Positions 46,336-53,848 of a stretch of 64,000 bases of DNA are shown here, in pieces. How positions within the stretch are numbered: the first letter of the stretch is position 1; the number at the start of each line of letters is the position of its first letter. The notes under the pieces are model-generated. The model was not told where the DNA came from. It did not search any database and worked only from the letters and a program-made list of their open reading frames with translations. A program made the position numbers and the translations under genes. The stretch lies in NCBI RefSeq assembly GCF_000011385.1, contig NC_005125.1:1860001-1924000 (forward strand). Reading direction: 5' to 3'. The stretch comes from Gloeobacter violaceus PCC 7421. GTDB taxonomy: Bacteria > Cyanobacteriota > Cyanobacteriia > Gloeobacterales > Gloeobacteraceae.

Positions 46336-47988
46336 ATGCGCCTCAAGTTAGCGTTTGTTTGTGGATTTTCAGCGCTTTTTGCATTAAATCCTGTGCAGTT
46401 GCCAGAGCACTTCATGGGTTTGGTTATAGATCAGCCTTCTGCCTGGGCGGCCTCGTCGCCGACCGTGAGCAGCTTCTCACCGACCAGTGGCGGACCTGGC
46501 ACTCAAGTCACCATCAACGGCAGCAACTTCGACGGTCTCGAAAATATCAACTTCAACGGTGCCTACGCAGCCTATATCTGGGTGTCTTCCAGCCAACTGA
46601 AGGCGACGGTTCCATCGGGGGCAACCACTGGTAAAATCCAAGTCAAAACAACTGTCGGTTCCGCCAGTAGCTCCAGTCAATTTACGGTGCCTGAGGTGAT
46701 CAGCAGTTTCTCGCCATCCAGCGGTCCAGTCGGAACTTCGGTGACCATCAACGGCAGCGGATTCAGCAATAGCGTCAGTTCTGTTAAATTCGGAGACGGC
46801 TACGTCAGTTTCGTGCGCGAATCTGCGGGAAAGATTCAAGCAACGACCAATACCAGTGCCTCCACCGGCAAGATCATCATCAACAATGGAGGCACCCTGA
46901 TCAGCAGTTCCGGAACTTTTACAGTGACCACACTCCAACCGAGAGTGGATAGCTTCACGCCGACCAACGGGCCACCGGGTACTAAAGTCGTCATCAAGGG
47001 TGCAAATTTTATCAACGTGAACTCTGTTCAAATCGGCAGCATCTACCTTGCCTTCACGGTAGATTCTGAAACCCAGATCACGGCCACCACCAAAACCGGC
47101 AACGTGAGCGGGAAGATTACAGTCACCACCCTGGACAACGGTTCGGCCAGCAGTGCGGGCAGTTTCACCAGTGATCCGCCCAAGATCACGAGCTTTTCTC
47201 CCATGAGCGGCTCGGCTTATCCTGTGACCACTGTCACGATTAACGGCCTCAACCTGGTCGGGATCAGCGGCGTTTCCTTTGATGGCGCCCCAACCAGTTA
47301 CCGGATCCTCTCCGACAAGAAGTTGGAGGCTGAAGTCCCCTGCCCGGCCCGCACCGGGACGATCTCCGTCAAAACCTTCGCCGGGACCATTTACAGCACC
47401 TCCAACTTTGGGGTGCAAGACGCCGGGGTTCCCGAAGACATCCCGACTCCGATCGCCTGCCTGGTCACTCCCACCACTCCTCCGCCGGGCTTCACCGCCG
47501 CGACCTACTGGGCGGTGGCCCTCGTCGACACGGCCAAATCGGGCACCGGTTCGGTCGAGGTGGCCTACACCCAACTGTGGTGCACCATCGACGGGGTCGA
47601 TACCAAACTGGCGGACGACGTGGGTACGCTGTTCGGGGGGCTTTTCTCCCGCGACACCTGGGATGGCGCCCCCGTATCCACCCCGATGCCCTGGACGTAC
47701 AACCCCACCAACAATTCGGCCATCGTCTATCCTTCCGAGAACCCGGATTTGTTTTACCACTGGTACATGCCTACACCCCGCGCCTCCTGGCCCTCCGATG
47801 CTTCGGTCACCAGCTGCCGGGTCAAGACTCGGGTGAAAATTTCTGGTTCGGCGCTGTTGCAGATGGGCGGGGACTGGTGGTTGAACTCGACCGCCGCCTG
47901 GAACGGCGAACAGGTCAACAACCGGGCCATGGGCAACACCAACTGGTACTTCCCGAACGGGGAATGGCAGGACATTACGTTCCCCTAA
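46336..47988 (+). CDS. Exported IPT/TIG-repeat surface protein, paralogue 2
   Basis: 550 residues. Signal peptide at the start (LAFVCGFSALFALNPVQL). Four IPT/TIG repeats (SSFSPTSGGPGTQVTINGSNF, then three similar starts) are followed by the same unrecognised ~190-residue C-terminal domain as the 31303-32700 product: DAGVPEDIP, GFTAATYWAVALVDTAK, QLWCTIDGV, HWYMPTPRASW, TSCRVKTRVKISG, GDWWLNSTAAWNGEQVNNRAMG. Three cysteines of this domain are conserved. The one extra IPT repeat is the main difference. GGAG precedes ATG 46336. It is the only plus-strand gene inside the polysaccharide region. Confidence 0.78.
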   Translation: MRLKLAFVCGFSALFALNPVQLPEHFMGLVIDQPSAWAASSPTVSSFSPTSGGPGTQVTINGSNFDGLENINFNGAYAAYIWVSSSQLKATVPSGATTGKIQVKTTVGSASSSSQFTVPEVISSFSPSSGPVGTSVTINGSGFSNSVSSVKFGDGYVSFVRESAGKIQATTNTSASTGKIIINNGGTLISSSGTFTVTTLQPRVDSFTPTNGPPGTKVVIKGANFINVNSVQIGSIYLAFTVDSETQITATTKTGNVSGKITVTTLDNGSASSAGSFTSDPPKITSFSPMSGSAYPVTTVTINGLNLVGISGVSFDGAPTSYRILSDKKLEAEVPCPARTGTISVKTFAGTIYSTSNFGVQDAGVPEDIPTPIACLVTPTTPPPGFTAATYWAVALVDTAKSGTGSVEVAYTQLWCTIDGVDTKLADDVGTLFGGLFSRDTWDGAPVSTPMPWTYNPTNNSAIVYPSENPDLFYHWYMPTPRASWPSDASVTSCRVKTRVKISGSALLQMGGDWWLNSTAAWNGEQVNNRAMGNTNWYFPNGEWQDITFP

Positions 47989-47993
47989 CACCT

Positions 47994-49181
47994 TCAAACT
48001 CCTTGACTGCCGCTCCGCCCAAGCAGGCGGAGCGTTTTGTTTGCGATCAAATCGAGCATCACGTTGCGGTAGGCAAGGGCCACCCGGTCCCAGCCAAATC
48101 GCGTCGCACTTTTTTGTGCCCGCTCCCGCCAGTTGTCCGCCAGCGCCTGCCGCAGCGCCGCGGCGTAGGCATCGGCATCGGTCACATCGCACAGCAGGCC
48201 CCCGTCGCCTACGATGAGCTGTCGCACAGCATCGTCGGTGGCCACCACCCCAAGGCCCGAAGCCATCGCCTCCAGATAGCACAGCCCCCAGGGTTCGTCG
48301 ATCGATGGGAGGGTAAACGCCCGGCAGGCGCGGTAGACAGCCGGCATCTGCGCATAGGGAAACGTCGCGATGCGAAAGCGCCCCGCACCGAGTTTCTGCT
48401 CGCCGAGAGCGGCAAAGTAGGGACGATCGCGGCCGTCGCCGCAGATGAGCAGCGAGACGCCCGCAAGCCGGGAGACCGCCTCGATGGCGAGATGGACCCG
48501 TTTGTGGCCTCCTTGCCACAGCGAGGCTACGCACAGAACCACCGGACCTTCGAGGCCCAGATCGGCGCGCTCGCCCTCCGGGCTGAAGCGGGCCAGATCG
48601 ACGCCGTTGGGGATGACGGTCACGGGCTGCTGGGGACTGCGGCTACGGACCCGCTCGGCAATCTCCTCGGAAAGGGCCACCAGATGATCGGGCCTGAAGC
48701 CCAGGTTGCGCTCCAGCAGCCGCCCCCCCCCCACCAGACCGCAGTGCTCGGTAAAGAGCACCGGCGTACCGGTAAGGGCGCGCACCAGGCAGGCGACCGC
48801 CAACCCGCCGATGTCGTTGTTGGGAAAGATCAAGTCCGCCGGCCGCTTGATCAGATGCCATAGGCAGGGCAGAAAATTGGTCAGATGCTCCGACCAGATC
48901 TCGGGGGCGTCGATAAACGGTTTCCACAGAGGTGCCAGCTTCGGGTGCTCAAAAAATTCCCGAGCCCGCGTGCGCGGTATGCCGCCGGTCGGGATGCTCC
49001 AGGGACCGCAGTCCGCACCGCTGAGCAATTCCACTTCAAAGTGTTCGCTGAGCTGACGGGCCATCTCGATGCTGAAGACCTCGGCCCCGCCGCTGAGGTT
49101 GACGCCGGCGCTCGGATGGATGAGCACCACCCGATAAGGGCTCAAAACCGGCGCGCCGGTGGCCGCTTGATGAAAAAGCAC
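47994..49181 (-). CDS. Glycosyltransferase family 4 protein with 10-G tract
   Basis: About 395 residues starting at GTG 49181 behind GGAGCAAATT. It is GT-B: VVLIHPSAGVNLSGGAEVFSIEMA in the acceptor domain; VVALSEEIAERV; VIPNGVDLARF; SLWQGGHKRVHLAIEA; LPSIDEPWGLCYLEAMASGLGVVA with EX7E. Position 48723-48732 is a run of ten C on the plus strand (ten G in the gene, coding LVGGGRLL), where slippage would shift the frame. The plus-strand terminator of IPT gene 2 lies in its final codons. The next gene upstream on the same strand is the initiating sugar transferase. Confidence 0.88.
   Translation of the reverse strand: MLFHQAATGAPVLSPYRVVLIHPSAGVNLSGGAEVFSIEMARQLSEHFEVELLSGADCGPWSIPTGGIPRTRAREFFEHPKLAPLWKPFIDAPEIWSEHLTNFLPCLWHLIKRPADLIFPNNDIGGLAVACLVRALTGTPVLFTEHCGLVGGGRLLERNLGFRPDHLVALSEEIAERVRSRSPQQPVTVIPNGVDLARFSPEGERADLGLEGPVVLCVASLWQGGHKRVHLAIEAVSRLAGVSLLICGDGRDRPYFAALGEQKLGAGRFRIATFPYAQMPAVYRACRAFTLPSIDEPWGLCYLEAMASGLGVVATDDAVRQLIVGDGGLLCDVTDADAYAAALRQALADNWRERAQKSATRFGWDRVALAYRNVMLDLIANKTLRLLGRSGSQGV
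48011..48038 (+). terminator. Rho-independent terminator of IPT gene 2
   Basis: CGCTCCGCC (48011-48019) pairs with GGCGGAGCG (48026-48034) across CAAGCA, followed by TTTT. It lies inside the last codons of the convergent glycosyltransferase gene, so it is transcribed in antisense there. Confidence 0.85.
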
Positions 49182-49224
49182 AATTTGCTCCTGATGTCGA
49201 AATGGTGAAATGCTACCGCCGGAT

Positions 49225-49884
49225 TCAATAGGCTCCCTTTTTCGCCAGGACCACCAGCGCCGTCCTCCACAAAATCCACAGATCCAGACCCAGCGACCAG
49301 CGATCGACGTACTGCAAATCCAGCTCCAACATCTGCACAAAGTTCAATTCGCTGCGCCCCCGGACCTGCCACAGCCCACTCATTCCGGGCAGCACCGACT
49401 GCCGACGCGCCAGTCGCCGGGGCTCCACAAATGTCCGGGCTTTTTGGCAATCGCGCTCCTGCAGCGGCCGCGGACCGACCAGGCTCATCTCGCCTGTCAG
49501 CACGTTGATCAGTTGGGGAAGCTCATCGAGGCTGGTGCGGCGCAAAAAGCCGCCAAGGCGGGTGACGCGCGGGTCGTTTTTCATCTTGAAGAGCACCCCG
49601 CCCTCCGATTCGTTGAACGCTTCGAGGCGCTCAAGCCTGACCTCGGCATCGGCGGTCATGGTGCGGAACTTCCAAACGCGAAAGCGCCGCTCGCCCAGAC
49701 CCATACGGACCTGCCGGAAAAAAACCGGTCCTGGCGAGTCGAGTTTGATGAGCACCGCGATGAGGAGAAATACCGGAAAGAGCAGCAGCAGCCCTGCTAC
49801 AGCCCCGGAAAGATCGAGCAGGCGTTTGCCGGCCAGTTGGCCCGGCAAGGTACGCAATTGAGAGTCCCGGGTAAGAGTGTCCAT
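49225..49884 (-). CDS. Initiating sugar (phosphoglycosyl) transferase
   Basis: 219 residues. One hydrophobic N-terminal helix (KRLLDLSGAVAGLLLLFPVFLLIAVLIKLDSPGPVFFRQVRMG) is followed by the catalytic core RVWKFRTM, DPRVTRLGGFLRRTSLDELPQLINVLTGEMSLVGPRP, and SVLPGMSGLWQVRGRS. This is the short, monotopic, WcaJ/WbaP-core type. It moves a sugar-1-phosphate from a UDP-sugar onto undecaprenyl phosphate, starting the repeat unit. It is 2 bp from the flippase gene. Confidence 0.92.
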   Translation of the reverse strand: MDTLTRDSQLRTLPGQLAGKRLLDLSGAVAGLLLLFPVFLLIAVLIKLDSPGPVFFRQVRMGLGERRFRVWKFRTMTADAEVRLERLEAFNESEGGVLFKMKNDPRVTRLGGFLRRTSLDELPQLINVLTGEMSLVGPRPLQERDCQKARTFVEPRRLARRQSVLPGMSGLWQVRGRSELNFVQMLELDLQYVDRWSLGLDLWILWRTALVVLAKKGAY

Positions 49885-49886
49885 TA

Positions 49887-51380
49887 TTATTTTCTGGTTG
49901 TAGAAGATACAATTTTTGCCAGTTCATCCGGCTTGAAAGGCGGTTTTTGCGCCTCCAAACCGAAGATTCTGACGATAGCCAAAGAAGCAAACAGCATGTA
50001 CAAAGCGACCACCAGCGCCGCCGCGGCTACCGGCGGCAACGCCAGCAAGGCGGCGCAACCAGCCGCCCCGACCGCCGCGAGGGTAGGCAGCAGCACCGGC
50101 TTTGCCGGCACACCGAGATTCCAGCCGGAGGTGCGGCAGACCGCCACCCAGAACCAGCCGGTGGCTCCGGCGCCCATGACCAGAGCGACGGCGATGGCGA
50201 CGCCCACGACTCCCCCCAGCCAGGCACCCAGGACATACGAAGGGAGCGTGAGCGGGACGAGAACCCAGTTGATCCGCGCGTTGATGCCCGGCTTGTCGAA
50301 GGCGTTGAGGGCGGTTCCGATGATGGACATCAAGCCGCGGGCGTAGGCAAAGATCAGGACCAGCTGAAAGAGCACCGCCGCCTCGGCCCACTCCTGCCCG
50401 TAGATAAACGGGACCAGCCAGGGGGCCAGCACGAAACTCAGCGCATACACCGGTGCACCCAGCAGGGCGTACTGCTCTAGAGCACGGCCCACATAGGATT
50501 GCTGTTCGGCGCGATCCATATGCGACAGGGCCGTAAAGTGCACCCGGTTGACCTTGGTCAACGCGAAGACCGGCACCATCGCCAGCTGGTAGGCCACGTT
50601 GTAGAAACCGAGAGGCTCGGCCCCCAGCAGCCTACCGATGACGAGGTTGTCGCCGTTGGTGTTGGTCTGCACGGCCAGGTTGATGCTCATCATATCGGCG
50701 ATGTAGCGGCGCACCGCCTGGATAGCCTGGGGGTCCGGCCAGAACGAGTAGCGAAAATGATAGCCGCTGGCGCGTCGCCGGGCGACAGCATCGGCGGCCG
50801 CATAGGCGATCTCACCGGCTGCAAAGGCCCAGACTCCCCCTCCAGCCAGGGCGCACGCGACTGCCCCGACCAAGCGTGCCCCTCCTGCAGCACAGTCGCA
50901 CAGAGCGATTTCGCGAAAGCGCATCTGTCTGAGGAGCACCGAATCGTGGGCACCGGTGCCGGCATTGATCAAGAAGATCGTCCCGTGCAAAGCGGTGAGC
51001 GGCCACAAAATCGGCTCCCCAAAAAACAGCGACAGCGGATAGCTTGCCAGAACCTGGAGTACGAACAGCCCGACGGAGACGTTGACACCCAGGCTGTAGA
51101 CGGCATCGACCATGCGTTTGTCGTCGAGCCCACGCTGGACGAGCACTGCGGCGATCGTCCCGTCGCGAAATAAAAGCGACAGACCGGTAAGCACCAGCAC
51201 CATCGCCCACAGTCCGAAGTCGCTGGGCGAGAGCAACCGCGACAGTAAAATCTGAATGACGAACTGGGAGGCTTTGACCAGCACAAAGGCGCCGAGGAGC
51301 AGAGCGCTGCCCTGGGCCAGACGTCCGCGCAACGGCAGCCGCTGCAGGAAAGCGCGCAGCCGATGGAAGGGATGGGACAC
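49887..51380 (-). CDS. Polysaccharide flippase, Wzx/MOP family (copy 2)
   Basis: About 497 residues, GTG start at 51380 behind a GAGG sequence. Multiple helices; N-terminus LRGRLAQGSALLLGAFVLVKASQFVIQILLSRLLSPSDFGLWAMVLVLTGL is characteristic of the PST/Wzx branch. It flips the lipid-linked repeat. It stands between the initiating transferase and a GT2 gene, all minus strand and nearly touching. A second, clearly different copy is at 35051-36517. Confidence 0.87.
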   Translation of the reverse strand: MSHPFHRLRAFLQRLPLRGRLAQGSALLLGAFVLVKASQFVIQILLSRLLSPSDFGLWAMVLVLTGLSLLFRDGTIAAVLVQRGLDDKRMVDAVYSLGVNVSVGLFVLQVLASYPLSLFFGEPILWPLTALHGTIFLINAGTGAHDSVLLRQMRFREIALCDCAAGGARLVGAVACALAGGGVWAFAAGEIAYAAADAVARRRASGYHFRYSFWPDPQAIQAVRRYIADMMSINLAVQTNTNGDNLVIGRLLGAEPLGFYNVAYQLAMVPVFALTKVNRVHFTALSHMDRAEQQSYVGRALEQYALLGAPVYALSFVLAPWLVPFIYGQEWAEAAVLFQLVLIFAYARGLMSIIGTALNAFDKPGINARINWVLVPLTLPSYVLGAWLGGVVGVAIAVALVMGAGATGWFWVAVCRTSGWNLGVPAKPVLLPTLAAVGAAGCAALLALPPVAAAALVVALYMLFASLAIVRIFGLEAQKPPFKPDELAKIVSSTTRK

Positions 51381-51420
51381 GATCACCTCGAATGTGATGC
51401 ACTTGTCTCCCAATCACGGT

Positions 51421-52500
51421 TCAGGAACGGGAGGAGGGGGGAGTGTCGCCAACGCTGAAAGGGGTGGAGGTGAACTTGGCGCGGAAAAAACCTCGCAGGC
51501 CGATGCGCAGTACGGTTTTGCCGTCTTCGGGCGACGCGACGCAGATCGTCCGGTACAGCAGCCGCCAGAGCAGATCCCGCGGCCGGGATCTGCAGGCGAT
51601 GCCCTCGCGCAAAGTGAGGGCGATCATCTTCCAGGCCGGGTAGCGCTTTGCACCATCTTGCAGAGCCAACATCGCCTGATAGTCGCCGTCTCGCTCCAGG
51701 TCGAAGCGCTCGGCAAAGCCGTGTTTTGCGGCCATCGTGTTGATGAATTCGGCTACGGTTTTGTAGGACATCAGCGCGTAGGCAAAGTTGCCGCTGCGGC
51801 TGCGCCGGTTGTTGCCGTGGATGCGGTAGTACATCAGCGGCTCCTCGATGCAACCCACCTGGCCATAGAACGGCGCCACCGCCACCAGATAGCAATCGGA
51901 ACCGTTGTTGTAAGGACGGCCCGCAACGATCACCTCGCGACTGGGAATGGGAGTGATCTTCTCAAGCATTGCTCGGCGATAAGCAAGCCCCGAGGTGATG
52001 GCGCACGGGTAGCGCCCCCAGTTCAGGAGCATCTTGCGGACATCTCCGGCAGCAAAAGTGCGCACGCCTTTGCCAATCACGCCGTTGTCGGCATCGACGG
52101 AGATCCACGGGTGGGAGATTTGCATCCAATCCGGGTGCTCCGCGAAGGCCTGCACCACCCGCTCCAGTTTGCGGGGATGGTAATAGTCGTCCGAATCGAG
52201 CAGACAAACGATTTCTCCGCGGCTGTGGCGCAGGGCCGTATTGTAGGCCTCGGCTTGGCCGCTGTTGCGCTCAAGAAAAATCGCCTGGACCCGCTCGCCA
52301 AAGGAGCGGATCACCTCGGCGGACCCGTCGGTGGACGCGTCGTCCACAACGATCAGCTCAAAGTTGGAGTAGGTCTGCCCGAGAACGCTCTTGATGGCCT
52401 GGCCGATAAAGCGGCCAAAGTTGTAGTTGCACATCACGACGCTCACCAGGGGCAGCTGGAGACCGCTTGCAGCACCGCTATTCGCTTCGAGTTGATTCAT
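51421..52500 (-). CDS. Glycosyltransferase family 2 protein
   Basis: 359 residues, GT-A fold. N-terminus VVMCNYNFGRFIGQAIKSVLGQTYSNFELIVVDDASTDGSAEVI, then IVCLLDSDDYYHPRKLERV with the DxD-type metal motif, and HRSR-like YRIHGNNRRSR toward the C-terminus. Adds a sugar to the growing repeat. The start ATGA overlaps the polymerase stop by 4 nt. Confidence 0.9.
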   Translation of the reverse strand: MNQLEANSGAASGLQLPLVSVVMCNYNFGRFIGQAIKSVLGQTYSNFELIVVDDASTDGSAEVIRSFGERVQAIFLERNSGQAEAYNTALRHSRGEIVCLLDSDDYYHPRKLERVVQAFAEHPDWMQISHPWISVDADNGVIGKGVRTFAAGDVRKMLLNWGRYPCAITSGLAYRRAMLEKITPIPSREVIVAGRPYNNGSDCYLVAVAPFYGQVGCIEEPLMYYRIHGNNRRSRSGNFAYALMSYKTVAEFINTMAAKHGFAERFDLERDGDYQAMLALQDGAKRYPAWKMIALTLREGIACRSRPRDLLWRLLYRTICVASPEDGKTVLRIGLRGFFRAKFTSTPFSVGDTPPSSRS

Positions 52501-53837
52501 GACATGCTCCGCGTCATTCTGGAGGACACTGCCGTTTTGGACGGCTTTTGGTCAACGACAAGCAGGACACACAACAGCACCACCGACAGGCGCACAATCT
52601 CAAAGGCTACGACCGCCGAAATCATCGTCCAGAGCACCAAAGTCCATAGCCCGCAGTCGGGACGCTCGTCGCGCTCCTGCCAAAGCCGTAGCCACAAACT
52701 TGACCAGAACGCCACAAACAGTGCCGTTCCCACAAAGCCCTGGCAGTACAGTAGCGAGCCGAGGATGAAGCTGTGGCTGCCAATCTGGGCGGGTTTATAA
52801 CCGGGGATCACCGTTTTGCCGGGCATCCCGAAACCGAACAGCGGCAGATCCTCGGCCACTTTTTCGAACGTCCTTTCGTAGATGAGTCGGCGGGCGTCGG
52901 TCGATTCTTTGCGAAAGTTGTCCGTCGATTGCACCGTCCCCTGATAACTGCCCAGCACCGCCTCGGTTACCGGCGGCACGCTCAAGATCGTGAAGCTGCC
53001 CGCCGCCGCCAGAGCCAGCACAGCTGCGATTCCGCCGCTTTTGCCCAGGCTGAACACAAACCGAAGGGCCGCCACGATAGCCAAGCACAAAAGGGCCGAG
53101 CGGGTTCCGGTCAAAAGCAACGCCAGCAACCCGGCTCCGCCGAGCAAGAAAGGCCAGAGGCCCCTGCCGCTCAATGACAACAAGCACACAAACGCCATCG
53201 CCTGGCCGGCAAATTCGGGATGGGCAAAAAACGAACTGTAACGAGCCCCACCGAAGAAGTTGAAGCTTTCGCTCGAATCGAGAAGACGCAGGTAGTTCGA
53301 ATCTCCCATTCCCCCGGCGTATTGCTCCTGCTTGCCCAGCAACAACCCAGTCAACGAACGCAAAATCGGGACATTGCCGCCCATTACAATCTGAGCGACA
53401 AACCAGAGCGCCAAAATCTCAGCCATGAGCACCGCGCCGGCCCAAAGCGCCACCCGCAGCCGCACCCGGATATGATTGCTCTGGATATACCAAAGCAATA
53501 ATCCGCCGCTCAGCCAGTGGGCGAGCGGGCCAAGCAGTGTGTGTCCAGTGATCGCCTGCGCATTGAGATTGATGTTGACCCAGCAGTAGACCCCGAAGCA
53601 CAGCAGGAGTACCGCCTCCAGCCGCGGTTTAGCAAGGCGTATCCGGCCGAAGCGCCACCAATCGCTGAGGGCAATGCCCAGCAACAGCAACAGCAAAATG
53701 TACGCGTAGCCTATTCCCCACCAAACCGGCAGCAACACAATAATCCCAAAGACAATGCGCTCGGCATGGGTCAGCTGCTCCCAGGCGCTCTGGACTCGAC
53801 CCAGGAGACTGGGGGGTACTGCAATCGTGGTTGTCAT
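52497..53837 (-). CDS. O-antigen ligase/polymerase (Wzy-like) membrane protein
   Basis: 446 residues, about ten predicted membrane helices and one large periplasmic loop (about 290-350, EAVLGSYQGTVQSTDNFRKESTDARRLIYERTFEKVAEDLPLFGFGMPG). The loop with GFGMPG followed by HSFILGSLLYCQGFVGTALFVAFW fits the Wzy_C/O-antigen ligase family. It polymerises repeat units in the periplasmic leaflet. It overlaps the GT2 gene by 4 nt and is 11 nt from the Wzc gene. Confidence 0.85.
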   Translation of the reverse strand: MTTTIAVPPSLLGRVQSAWEQLTHAERIVFGIIVLLPVWWGIGYAYILLLLLLGIALSDWWRFGRIRLAKPRLEAVLLLCFGVYCWVNINLNAQAITGHTLLGPLAHWLSGGLLLWYIQSNHIRVRLRVALWAGAVLMAEILALWFVAQIVMGGNVPILRSLTGLLLGKQEQYAGGMGDSNYLRLLDSSESFNFFGGARYSSFFAHPEFAGQAMAFVCLLSLSGRGLWPFLLGGAGLLALLLTGTRSALLCLAIVAALRFVFSLGKSGGIAAVLALAAAGSFTILSVPPVTEAVLGSYQGTVQSTDNFRKESTDARRLIYERTFEKVAEDLPLFGFGMPGKTVIPGYKPAQIGSHSFILGSLLYCQGFVGTALFVAFWSSLWLRLWQERDERPDCGLWTLVLWTMISAVVAFEIVRLSVVLLCVLLVVDQKPSKTAVSSRMTRSMS

Positions 53838-53848
53838 GGTTGGTTCGC

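Noticed and set aside
46477-48534. 685-codon minus-strand frame across IPT gene 2 and a glycosyltransferase
   Set aside because: Antisense to IPT gene 2 and in a different frame from the real glycosyltransferase; composition is Arg/Gly-rich without motifs.
53280-53310. TTCGAATCTCCC, resembling a tRNA T-arm
   Set aside because: It lies within the polymerase coding sequence and no acceptor stem or anticodon arm can be folded around it.
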